Assembly (NCBI GenBank): GCA_937864935.1
Contig: CALMDN010000076.1
Location: forward strand, 1 to 7,755
Length of the DNA stretch: 7,755 nt
DNA from: an uncultured Bacteroidales bacterium
GTDB lineage: Bacteria > Bacteroidota > Bacteroidia > Bacteroidales > Lentimicrobiaceae
Direction of reading: 5' to 3'
Every line of letters begins with the position of its first letter. Positions within the stretch are counted from its first letter, which is position 1. The notes beneath the pieces are model-generated. The model made no database searches, was not told where the DNA came from, and saw only the letters and a program-made list of their open reading frames with translations. Positions 1-5,970 of the stretch are shown piece after piece. The translations under genes were made by a program, and so were the position numbers.

Positions 1-1
1 G

Positions 2-643
2 AAAACAGAAAATACCCGCGTTTCTTACCCGATCTTCCACATCGACAACATTGTAAAACCGGTTTCCAAAGGTGGTCATGCCACCAAGGTGATCTTTCTC
101 ACCGCCGATGCCTTCGGTGTTTTACCTCCGGTTTCAAAATTAACCCCCGATCAGACCAAATATCATTTTCTTTCGGGCTTTACCGCCAAACTGGCCGGTA
201 CCGAAAGGGGGGTAACCTCACCGCAACCCACATTCTCAGCCTGTTTCGGCAATGCCTTCCTCACACTTCATCCGACGAAGTATGGCATTGAGCTTGTAAA
301 ACGCATGGAAAAATCAGGGGCAAAGGCCTATCTGGTAAACACGGGCTGGAACGGAACCGGAAAGCGGATCTCCATCAAAGATACCCGGGCAATCATCGAT
401 GCCATCCTGGATGGATCCATCGACCATGCACCGACCAAGATGATTCCGTATTTCAATCTTGAAGTACCGACTCAGTTGCACGGCGTGAACCCCGCTGTAC
501 TTGATCCACGCGACACCTATCCCACACCGGAAGTGTGGAACGAAAAAGCCATGGATCTCGCCCAGAGGTTTATCAGCAACTTCGAAAAGTATACCGACAA
601 CGAAGAAGGCAAACGTCTGGTCGCCGCTGGCCCGCAGCTATAA
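2..643 (+). CDS. pckA: Phosphoenolpyruvate carboxykinase (ATP), C-terminal part
   Basis: Cytoplasmic enzyme interconverting oxaloacetate + ATP and PEP + CO2 + ADP. Only the last 213 residues are present; the gene runs off the left edge, so the kinase P-loop and metal ligands lie outside. The visible part reads NTRVSYP, then [44 protein letters not shown] and [17 protein letters not shown], all hallmarks of the ATP-dependent (not GTP) family. Counting back from the stop against the 540-residue E. coli enzyme, without gaps, puts Arg at E. coli 333 (substrate/phosphate contact) and Arg-Ile and Thr at 449-450 and 455 (nucleotide contacts). All are conserved, so the enzyme should be active. The GTG at 89 is an internal Val codon, not a start. 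In fermentative Bacteroidales this enzyme often runs in the carboxylating direction toward succinate; that direction here is inference. A terminator follows the stop directly. Confidence 0.97.
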   Translation, partial: KTENTRVSYPIFHIDNIVKPVSKGGHATKVIFLTADAFGVLPPVSKLTPDQTKYHFLSGFTAKLAGTERGVTSPQPTFSACFGNAFLTLHPTKYGIELVKRMEKSGAKAYLVNTGWNGTGKRISIKDTRAIIDAILDGSIDHAPTKMIPYFNLEVPTQLHGVNPAVLDPRDTYPTPEVWNEKAMDLAQRFISNFEKYTDNEEGKRLVAAGPQL

Positions 644-651
644 CCATCTCT

Positions 652-700
652 AAAAGGAGGCTGTCCGGAGAGCAGAATGCTTCTCAGGCAGCCTCTTTAA
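652..700 (+). terminator. Hairpin terminator after pckA
   Basis: Nine bases past the pckA stop, GAGGCTG (657-663) pairs with CAGCCTC (689-695). The stem continues inward with small bulges (CC 665-666 with GG 687-688, GAGA 668-671 with TCTC 682-685, GCA 672-674 with TGC 678-680) to a GAA loop. AAA at 653-655 and TTT at 696-698 extend the base. The T tract is short, so it may be only a moderate intrinsic terminator, but it separates pckA from the next small gene. Confidence 0.7.
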
Positions 701-736
701 AATTTACCTGAATCAACAGATTATTACGTTCTCACC

Positions 737-988
737 ATGGAATGTCGGGAAAGCTGCGGAGCCTGCTGTATTTATCCTTCCATCAGTTCTCCCATACCGG
801 GCATGCCTGAAGGTAAACCCGCGATGATGCCGTGCGTTAACCTCAGCCCGGATCTTAAATGCATGATTTTCGGACATCCCGACCGGCCGGCGGTTTGTCG
901 TGGGTTTATGCCGGAGGAGGCTGTGTGCGGACAAAATGAAGAAGAAGCCAGGAAAAATTTCTACTGGTTACTCGGTATAGAAGTTTAA
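737..988 (+). CDS. YkgJ-family cysteine-cluster protein (putative Zn/Fe-chelating)
   Basis: An 83-residue protein with eight cysteines at positions 3, 7, 10, 11, 33, 42, 54 and 64. The N-terminal CX3CX2CC cluster (MECRESCGACC), the SSPIPGMPEGKPA segment, a middle CVNL...C pair and the C-terminal FGHPDRPAVCRGF...VC block match the short YkgJ type of the CxxCxxCC family (UPF0153). Family members are thought to bind zinc or an iron-sulfur centre; no reaction is established and I do not assign one. The ATG at 737 is the only ATG start after the in-frame stop at 698-700, and it places the first Cys at residue 3 as in short relatives. There is no signal peptide, so it is cytoplasmic. No Shine-Dalgarno sequence or clear promoter is visible. 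It lies between the pckA terminator and the cold-shock promoter, so it is probably monocistronic. Confidence 0.88.
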   Translation: MECRESCGACCIYPSISSPIPGMPEGKPAMMPCVNLSPDLKCMIFGHPDRPAVCRGFMPEEAVCGQNEEEARKNFYWLLGIEV

Positions 989-1092
989 ACATTCGGCGTT
1001 CCGGAGAGGCATCAACAACCTCCTGACGTACGTAAACTGTCAACTATCCGGCAGAAATGATACAATCGTTTTGATTTAAAGCCCTTTAATCC

Positions 1093-1123
1093 TTTGATTC
1101 TGGCCGTTTTTTTATTACATTTG
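1093..1123 (+). promoter_or_regulatory. Bacteroidota-type promoter of the cold-shock gene
   Basis: A -33 box TTTG at 1093-1096 and a -7 box TACATTTG at 1116-1123, separated by 19 bases, match the Bacteroides primary-sigma consensus (TTTG, about 19-21 bases, TAnnTTTG) at every defined position. Initiation would fall near 1128-1131, leaving an A-rich leader of roughly 20 bases before the ATG at 1152. The start site is inferred. Confidence 0.82.
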
Positions 1124-1151
1124 TGAGACTAATCACTAACAACCAATTATT

Positions 1152-1343
1152 ATGCCTACCGGTAAAGTTAAATTCTTCAATGAGCGTAAGGGTTTCGGGT
1201 TTATTGTTGATGATGAAACCGAACATGATGTATTTGTTCATGCAACCGGCCTTACCGAAAAAGTGAGTGAAAATGACCGCGTTTCTTTTGAAATTGCTGA
1301 AGACAAAAGGGGAAAAAAAGCTATTGATGTAAAAAAGATATAG
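1152..1343 (+). CDS. Cold-shock domain protein (CspA family)
   Basis: A 63-residue single cold-shock domain, a small five-strand barrel that binds single-stranded RNA/DNA and melts RNA secondary structure in the cytoplasm. The start MPTGKVKFFNERKGFGFI carries RNP1 (KGFGFI, residues 13-18); RNP2 (DVFVHA) is at 26-31. The aromatic face is kept (F8, F9, F15, F17, F28, H30), although the KWF common in E. coli Csps is KFF here. The length is slightly under the 70 residues of E. coli CspA and looks usual for Bacteroidota. The ATG at 1152 follows an A/T-rich leader with no Shine-Dalgarno sequence. The gene has its own promoter just upstream and its own terminator, so it is monocistronic. The predicted leader of about 20 bases is far too short for an E. 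coli cspA-style thermoresponsive 5'UTR. Whether expression is cold-induced cannot be told from sequence. Confidence 0.96.
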   Translation: MPTGKVKFFNERKGFGFIVDDETEHDVFVHATGLTEKVSENDRVSFEIAEDKRGKKAIDVKKI

Positions 1344-1363
1344 TGCTTCCTTTTTTAAGGTCT

Positions 1364-1400
1364 TAAAAGAGCTTCCTGTCTGAGGGAAGCTCTTTTATTA
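1364..1400 (+). terminator. Intrinsic terminator after the cold-shock gene
   Basis: AAAAGAGCTTCC (1365-1376) pairs perfectly with GGAAGCTCTTTT (1385-1396), 12 bp around an 8-base loop, extended by T1364-A1397. The 3' arm ends in TTTTATTA, giving the U-rich run of an intrinsic terminator. It closes the cold-shock unit before the ABC-F promoter. Confidence 0.88.
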
Positions 1401-1443
1401 TAGGTCAGGTTGCCGGTTCACCCCGCTCAATGTTTTATAATCC

Positions 1444-1451
1444 TATCTTTG
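1444..1451 (+). promoter_or_regulatory. Promoter -7 box of the ABC-F gene
   Basis: TATCTTTG is a full match to the Bacteroidota -7 consensus TAnnTTTG and lies 13 bases before the TTG start at 1465. A good -33 TTTG at the usual spacing is missing (the nearest, GTTCA around 1416-1420, is poor), so the call rests on the -7 box and its position after a terminator. Initiation would be expected around 1456-1459, giving a leader of only about 6-9 bases. Confidence 0.62.
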
Positions 1452-1464
1452 CAGAAAAAAAGCC

Positions 1465-3351
1465 TTGAATTACCTTCTCATTGAACAGTTAAGCAAATCG
1501 TACGGAGAGAAAGAACTGTTCAGCAACATCACTTTCGGAATTGACCAGGGAAGCAAAGTAGCCCTTATTGCCCGAAACGGTGCCGGTAAAAGCAGCCTGC
1601 TCAACATCATCACCGGTAAAGACCTGCCTGATTCGGGTTCGGTTACCTACCGCAAAGACATCCGCTGGGCCTACCTTCCTCAAAACCCCGAAATGGATGA
1701 CAACAAACCGGTCTTCGATGTTTTGTTTGAATCGGAAAATGACTTTATCCGGGCCATCAGAAATTATGAGCGGGTTCTGCAGCAGCTGAAACACCACGAC
1801 ACCCCGGAGATACACAAAGAACTCGAGACCTGCACCAATGTAATGGAAAGCCTGGGTGCCTGGGACTATGATGTACGGATAAAAGAGATCTTGTCGCGGT
1901 TCAAGATTACCGACCTTGAGCAGATAACCGGAGAACTTTCGGGCGGACAACGCAAGAAAGTCGCCCTGGCCAAAGCCCTGATTGAAGAAACCGACCTGCT
2001 GATCCTGGATGAACCCACCAACCACCTCGACATCGAAATGATCGAATGGCTTGAGGAGTACCTCTCACGTCAGAACCTGAGCCTGCTGGTGGTTACCCAC
2101 GACCGTTATTTTCTTGACAATGTCTGCAACGAGATTCTTGAGCTCGACAACAACAGACTTTACCGTTACAAAGGCAACTACGCCTATTTCGTTGAGAAAA
2201 AAGCTGAACGGGAATTGATCGAACAGACCGAAACCGACAAAGCCCGGGGGTTGTACCGGCAGGAACTCGAATGGATGCGCCGCATGCCACAGGCCCGCAC
2301 CACCAAATCAAAAGCCCGCATCGACAATTTCTATGAAATACAGGAAAAGGCCAACCGGCGTGCTGAGAAAGATACCGGCCCGCTCGAGGTAAAAATGACA
2401 CGCATCGGCGGCAAAGTGCTGGAGGTAAACAATGTCTTTAAATCGTTCGGCGAGAACAGGCTGATTGAAAACTTCTCCTACATTTTTAAAAAAGGAGAAC
2501 GCATTGGCATCATCGGACGCAACGGTAGCGGCAAATCCACCCTTCTGAATATGATCATGGGCAACCTGAGGCCCGATATGGGGCACATCACGGCTGGTCA
2601 GACCATTGTGTTCGGCTATTATTCCCAGGAAGGCTTTCAGCCAATGGAAGACAAAAGGGTTATCGACATTGCCAAAGACATTGCCGAAGAAATGCCGCTT
2701 GGCAAAGGGCGCATCACCGCTTCGGCTTTTCTGGCGCATTTCAACTTTCCGCATACCCTGCAGTACAACTACTTTTCAAGCCTGAGCGGAGGCGAAAAAC
2801 GCCGGCTCTTTTTGCTGATGCAGCTGCTGAAAAACCCCAATTTCCTGATACTTGATGAGCCAACCAACGATCTCGACATCCACACCCTGAACCTGCTGGA
2901 AGAGTTCCTCATTAACTTCGGCGGCTGCCTGCTGGTGGTTTCACACGACCGGTTTTTCATGGACAAACTGGTTGATCATGTCTTCGTGTTTGAGGGGAGC
3001 GGCAAAATCAAGGATTACTACGGAAATTATACCGCATATTACCGCGAACGAATGGCTGAAGAAGCCAGGGCTGCCAGAAACAAAGCAGTGGTTGCCGAGA
3101 AACCGGCTAAGAAGCAGGATAACGACAACAGACCCAGGAAACCTTCCTACAAGGAGAAAACTGAGTTTGATCAGCTGGATGCTGACATCCAGCGTCTGGA
3201 ACAGGAAAAAGATACGCTGATGAACCGCATGAACAGCGGCGATTGCTCCCCGGCCGAGCTGGGTGAAATGGCGGGCAGGTATGCTGAACTTGAACAGGAA
3301 ATCAGTTCAAAAACCGACCGCTGGCTTGAGCTGAGCACCTTGTTTGAATAA
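1465..3351 (+). CDS. uup: ABC-F family ATPase, Uup type
   Basis: A 628-residue soluble protein with two ABC ATPase domains and no membrane segments. ABC1: Walker A ARNGAGKS (36-43), signature LSGGQ (158-162), Walker B/Glu LLILDEPTNHLD (178-189), H-loop His212. A linker (about 240-315) contains the RTTKSKARI segment. ABC2: Walker A GRNGSGKS (351-358), signature LSGGE (440-444), Walker B LILDEPTNDLD (461-471), H-loop His494. A charged stretch (about 540-562) leads to a C-terminal coiled-coil (about 563-625) like the Uup C-terminal domain. Length and tail fit Uup (635 residues in E. coli) better than EttA, which lacks the tail. ABC-F proteins act on ribosomes; Uup is also linked to transposon precise excision and branched DNA. 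The TTG start at 1465 is chosen because the in-frame stop at 1438-1440 leaves no upstream ATG and because MNYLLIEQLSKSYG begins where homologues do. Odd points: Ala replaces the first Walker A Gly in ABC1, and the leader is very short. Confidence 0.93.
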   Translation: MNYLLIEQLSKSYGEKELFSNITFGIDQGSKVALIARNGAGKSSLLNIITGKDLPDSGSVTYRKDIRWAYLPQNPEMDDNKPVFDVLFESENDFIRAIRNYERVLQQLKHHDTPEIHKELETCTNVMESLGAWDYDVRIKEILSRFKITDLEQITGELSGGQRKKVALAKALIEETDLLILDEPTNHLDIEMIEWLEEYLSRQNLSLLVVTHDRYFLDNVCNEILELDNNRLYRYKGNYAYFVEKKAERELIEQTETDKARGLYRQELEWMRRMPQARTTKSKARIDNFYEIQEKANRRAEKDTGPLEVKMTRIGGKVLEVNNVFKSFGENRLIENFSYIFKKGERIGIIGRNGSGKSTLLNMIMGNLRPDMGHITAGQTIVFGYYSQEGFQPMEDKRVIDIAKDIAEEMPLGKGRITASAFLAHFNFPHTLQYNYFSSLSGGEKRRLFLLMQLLKNPNFLILDEPTNDLDIHTLNLLEEFLINFGGCLLVVSHDRFFMDKLVDHVFVFEGSGKIKDYYGNYTAYYRERMAEEARAARNKAVVAEKPAKKQDNDNRPRKPSYKEKTEFDQLDADIQRLEQEKDTLMNRMNSGDCSPAELGEMAGRYAELEQEISSKTDRWLELSTLFE

Positions 3352-3354
3352 CAA

Positions 3355-3376
3355 AAAGCCCGGTTTCCCGGGCTTT
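3355..3376. terminator. Bidirectional terminator between uup and the lipoprotein gene
   Basis: AAAGCCCGG (3355-3363) pairs with CCGGGCTTT (3368-3376) around a 4-base TTTC loop, a 9-bp stem with a GC core. It starts three bases after the uup stop. On the + strand it is followed by AATGTTTTT; on the - strand the hairpin ends in a run of five Ts (complement of A3353-A3357). It sits between two convergent stops (3351 and 3402), so it can serve both transcripts. Confidence 0.85.
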
Positions 3377-3391
3377 AATGTTTTTACTGAA

Positions 3392-3410
3392 CCGGTTCCG
3401 ACTAAACCGG
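3392..3410 (-). other. Second small hairpin at the end of the lipoprotein gene
   Basis: CCGGTT (3392-3397) pairs with AACCGG (3405-3410) around a 7-base loop that contains the lipoprotein stop codon (3402-3404). It lacks a following T run, so it is not a terminator alone. It stands just ahead of the bidirectional hairpin on the - strand transcript and may act with it as a 3'-end structure. Confidence 0.35.
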
Positions 3411-3959
3411 CTGTACCGTCATTTTAATTTTTGACTTCAGTACAAGCCCGATATTGGCGGCAGGCAACGGAGGGGTGATGTCGCCGTATACCCTGAGTAC
3501 AAAGCTACCGGTTGAAATCGTGGATGAGACATTCGTGTTGCTCAGCTGCAGGTTTACCGATCTGCCATCGCCTGAGACCGAAGTTACAGCGGCAACCTGT
3601 GTTTCACTGAGTCCCTGGGCGCTGACTGTTACCCTCGCGGAATTCAGCCACGAAAAAGTAACCCAGGCTGGTGATTCTACTTCAAGGGTGACATACTCAA
3701 ACTGGGTTTCTCCGATACCATCCAGATCGTGCTTGGCAATAATACTGTCTACATTCAATGTCATGACCTCCTCAACGAGCAACTGCTCAGCCTTGGGAAG
3801 ATAGTCAACGGAATCGATGGTGAAATGCGCATCAGGCAGGGTGTAACTGATGTCAAATTCGGCCATATCTTTCACTTTCTCACAGGAAGTACCTATGTAT
3901 AAGAAAGCCATAAACGACAGGGAAATGATCCCCGCTTTTAAAAAGTTGATTTTTTTCAT
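3402..3959 (-). CDS. Putative lipoprotein of unknown function
   Basis: A 185-residue protein I do not recognise. The N-terminus MKKINFLK is followed by a hydrophobic stretch (about 9-22) and a relaxed lipobox GTSC ending at Cys26, a typical Bacteroidota lipoprotein signal, so export and lipid anchoring are likely. The mature start, CEKVKDMAEFD, is mixed charged rather than the clear acidic run of known surface-export signals, so periplasmic versus surface location is open. The rest alternates polar and hydrophobic residues (VTLEVESPAWVTFSW, RSVNLQLSNTN, GSFVLRVYGD), suggesting a beta-sandwich of about 160 residues; no catalytic motif is evident. The mature part has no cysteine beyond the lipidated one. 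It is the last gene before the convergent terminator, 116 bases downstream of dnaN on the same strand. Co-transcription with dnaN is possible but a functional link is not implied. Confidence 0.8.
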   Translation of the reverse strand: MKKINFLKAGIISLSFMAFLYIGTSCEKVKDMAEFDISYTLPDAHFTIDSVDYLPKAEQLLVEEVMTLNVDSIIAKHDLDGIGETQFEYVTLEVESPAWVTFSWLNSARVTVSAQGLSETQVAAVTSVSGDGRSVNLQLSNTNVSSTISTGSFVLRVYGDITPPLPAANIGLVLKSKIKMTVQPV

Positions 3960-3962
3960 ACT

Positions 3963-3972
3963 AACCCGGGTT
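3963..3972. repeat. 10-bp palindrome upstream of the lipoprotein start
   Basis: AACCCGGGTT is a perfect palindrome three bases upstream (on the - strand) of the lipoprotein ATG. Read on that strand it sits within TTTAAACCCGGGTT, resembling the TTTAAACC-centred repeat before plsY. It may be an operator half-site pair or chance; nothing in the sequence decides. Confidence 0.35.
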
Positions 3973-4075
3973 TAAAAATTTTACAACAGATAAATAGAGG
4001 GTGAAGCATAACCTCCGCCAGCAATAAACAAACCGATGTCAGGAAAGTTAATAAAAGATGAAAAAATAGTAGAAA

Positions 4076-5197
4076 TCAGGAATTCAGCATCACCGGCATC
4101 ACAAGCATCAACAGGTCTTCGGCGGCATTTTCCCCGTCAACCGGACGAAGAATACCCGCTCTGTTGGGTGCTGACAACTCGAGGCGTATGTTTTCTGTAG
4201 GTATATTCACCAGCATTTCGACCAGAAATCTCGAATTGAATCCGATTTCCATGTCATCACCTGTATAATTACAGCTGAGCCTCTGGCGAGATTCATGGGC
4301 AAAATCAACATCTTCGGCATCCACATACAGCTCCTGACCGGTGATGGCAAGACGGATCTGATTGGTTGATTTATTGGCGAAGAAGGATGCGCGGCGCAGG
4401 GTGGTGATCAGCGACTGCCGGTCGACAATCAGGGTATTGGGGTTATCCTGTGGGATCACAGCTTCATAATTCGGGTAGCGCCCTTCAATCAGACGACGGA
4501 TCAGGTCGATATTCTTAAAGGTAAATCTTGCATTGGTTTCATTGTAAACCACATTCACTTCACTGTTATCGGCCGGGAGAATGCTTTTCAGCTGATTCAG
4601 CGGCTTTTTCGGCATGATGAAGGAGGTGGAATTCTCAGCGCTGGCATCGGTGCGTTTGTAGCGGACCAGCTTGTGGGCATCGGTGGCAACAAAGATCACC
4701 GAATCGGGTGAAAGGTCACAGAAAACCCCCGACATTGCCGGTCTGAGGTCATCGTTCCCTGTTGCGAAAATGGTCTTGTTGATGGCAGTCAGCAACAATT
4801 CTGAAGTAAGTGCAAATGCAGAAGTGGATTCCATCTCCGGTGAGCGTGGAAACTCGTCGGCATTGTGGCCGGCGATCCGGAATTTGGCTTCATCGGCAGC
4901 AATTTCGATTCCCTGATTCTGATCGATGGTAAAAGTAAGGGGGGTATCACCATAGGTCTTAAGCAGCTCAAGCAGAATTTTGGCCGGAATTGCAACCGAG
5001 CCATCGTCTTCTGCCATATTGGCTTCGATTACCACCGTCATTGTGGTTTCCAGGTCAGAAGCCGTGAGCTTAAGCGTGTTGCCGGTAAGTTCAACAAGAA
5101 AATCGTCGAGTATTGGCAGTGTGTTGCTTGAATTGAGCACCCCGCTGATTGATTGCAGGCTTTTCAGCAGATTCTGACTTGAGACAATAAATTTCAT
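4076..5197 (-). CDS. dnaN: DNA polymerase III beta subunit (sliding clamp)
   Basis: A 373-residue beta clamp (366 in E. coli), which dimerises into a ring around DNA and tethers DNA polymerase III and other repair and replication proteins. Three clamp folds fit at about 1-120, 127-250 and 253-373. Recognisable family segments are NTLPILDDFLVEL (25-37), LTASDLETTM (44-53), DEFP (114-117), VATDAHKL (170-177) and LIEGRYPNYEAVIP (236-249). The C-terminal VMPVML (366-371) matches the E. coli VMPMRL tail that lines the client-peptide pocket, so partner binding should be intact. The ATG start gives MKFIVSSQNLL, the normal clamp N-terminus. It follows plsY after 113 A/T-rich bases with no strong terminator and no promoter I would defend. 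dnaA is not adjacent, so this is not the classical dnaA-dnaN origin region. Confidence 0.98.
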   Translation of the reverse strand: MKFIVSSQNLLKSLQSISGVLNSSNTLPILDDFLVELTGNTLKLTASDLETTMTVVIEANMAEDDGSVAIPAKILLELLKTYGDTPLTFTIDQNQGIEIAADEAKFRIAGHNADEFPRSPEMESTSAFALTSELLLTAINKTIFATGNDDLRPAMSGVFCDLSPDSVIFVATDAHKLVRYKRTDASAENSTSFIMPKKPLNQLKSILPADNSEVNVVYNETNARFTFKNIDLIRRLIEGRYPNYEAVIPQDNPNTLIVDRQSLITTLRRASFFANKSTNQIRLAITGQELYVDAEDVDFAHESRQRLSCNYTGDDMEIGFNSRFLVEMLVNIPTENIRLELSAPNRAGILRPVDGENAAEDLLMLVMPVMLNS

Positions 5198-5310
5198 AAG
5201 GTTACTTTTTCTGATAGTTCACGGTAAAATTAAAAAATAAAATGACAATGAGGTTACAATCCCGGGCGCTTAACTCAGAAAATTATCAACACATTTCCTA
5301 ACTGCCTGCT

Positions 5311-5952
5311 TTACTTATTGATCCTGTTTTTCCCAAAATCAAACTTTTTTTCAGTACCGTTCAGCAGTCGTTTTATGTTCTCACGGTGGGTATAGATCAC
5401 AAAAGCCGGAATGATGACAGCCAGTATTACCAGCGGGATGCGGTTCTCACCAAATACAAATATGGCAATCAGGGGGAAAACCACCGAGCTGCTTATAGAA
5501 GAGACCGATACGATTCGTGTAAGAAACATCATCAGAATAAAGAAAAACAATATCACGAGAAAGGAAGCCGGATACAATGCGATAACCACTCCCACCAGGG
5601 TAGCCACCCCCTTCCCTCCTCTGAACCCTGCAAATACTGGGTAAACATGGCCCACAACTGCGAGCCCCCCCACAATAATCCAATATATAACCTCCTGATT
5701 TTCTGTAAAATAAGGATCCGATAAGTAGGTGGAAATGTGCACAGCCAGCCAGGCTTTAAATACATCAAACAGCAGTACCGGTATCCCTGCCTTCAGTCCG
5801 AGCACACGTATGGTGTTGGTAGCTCCGGCATTGCCACTCCCGTGGGTGCGTATATCCAGGTTGAAAAACCACTTACCCACCCATACCGAAGTCGGTACAG
5901 ACCCCAACAAATAGGCAATGATCATTGCCATGACAACCGAAGGTGTAATCAT
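5311..5952 (-). CDS. plsY: Acyl-phosphate:glycerol-3-phosphate acyltransferase PlsY
   Basis: A 213-residue integral membrane enzyme that transfers an acyl chain from acyl-phosphate (made by PlsX) to glycerol-3-phosphate, giving lysophosphatidic acid, the first step of phospholipid synthesis. Conserved PlsY blocks are visible: GSVPTSVWVGK (17-27), HGSGNAGATNTIRVLG (37-52), GHVYPVFAGFRGGKGVAT (101-118) and THREN (188-192) with GTEKKF (199-204). About five to seven hydrophobic segments alternate with these loops, as in the family, and the length is normal. The DxxK motif at 63-66 is followed by Ala instead of the common Gly, probably tolerated. The C-terminus is basic (KKFDFGKNRINK). The ATG at 5952 gives MITPSVVMAMIIAYLLGSVP, a normal N-terminus. 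It lies 18 bases after the large upstream gene, so they are very likely co-transcribed. An inverted repeat fills that gap. Confidence 0.97.
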   Translation of the reverse strand: MITPSVVMAMIIAYLLGSVPTSVWVGKWFFNLDIRTHGSGNAGATNTIRVLGLKAGIPVLLFDVFKAWLAVHISTYLSDPYFTENQEVIYWIIVGGLAVVGHVYPVFAGFRGGKGVATLVGVVIALYPASFLVILFFFILMMFLTRIVSVSSISSSVVFPLIAIFVFGENRIPLVILAVIIPAFVIYTHRENIKRLLNGTEKKFDFGKNRINK

Positions 5953-5953
5953 G

Positions 5954-5970
5954 TTTAAACCTGGTTTAAA
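5954..5970. repeat. 17-base inverted repeat at the plsY start
   Basis: TTTAAACC (5954-5961), T, GGTTTAAA (5963-5970) is a perfect 8-bp inverted repeat with a one-base centre. It begins one base from the plsY ATG and ends at the last base before the stop codon of the upstream gene, filling the gap. As RNA it could form at most a weak 7-bp hairpin with a 3-base loop; as DNA it has the shape of a dimeric-regulator site. Function is unproven. Confidence 0.5.

Noticed and set aside
89..643. GTG at 89 as the start of a 184-residue gene
   Set aside because: The frame is open to the window edge and the upstream codons encode conserved PEP carboxykinase sequence, so this is an internal Val.
703..732. 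Possible promoter for the YkgJ-type gene (TTTA, 18 bases, TACGTTCT)
   Set aside because: Both boxes deviate from consensus and it would leave only a few bases before the ATG.
983..990. GTTTAAAC repeated at 983-990 and 5953-5960
   Set aside because: An 8-base coincidence; the first copy overlaps a stop codon in a different context and lacks the flanking inverted repeat.
1026..1033. ACGTACGT palindrome
   Set aside because: Short, isolated and not placed near a promoter box; chance is sufficient.
1489..2025. 178-residue open frame antisense to uup
   Set aside because: It lies wholly inside a strongly conserved ABC-F gene and its translation has no domain-like pattern; a shadow frame.
3454..3804. 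116-residue + strand frame over the lipoprotein gene
   Set aside because: The - strand frame has a signal peptide and lipobox and ends at the terminator; the + frame has neither.
4003..4032. Possible - strand promoter for the lipoprotein gene (TTTG, 18 bases, TATGCTTC)
   Set aside because: The -33 box matches but the -7 box misses two of the defined positions; too weak to annotate.
5198..5310. Search for a dnaN promoter or DnaA boxes
   Set aside because: A/T-rich with TAATTTT-like boxes but no TTTG at the right spacing, and no clear DnaA-box cluster, so neither a promoter nor an origin is called.
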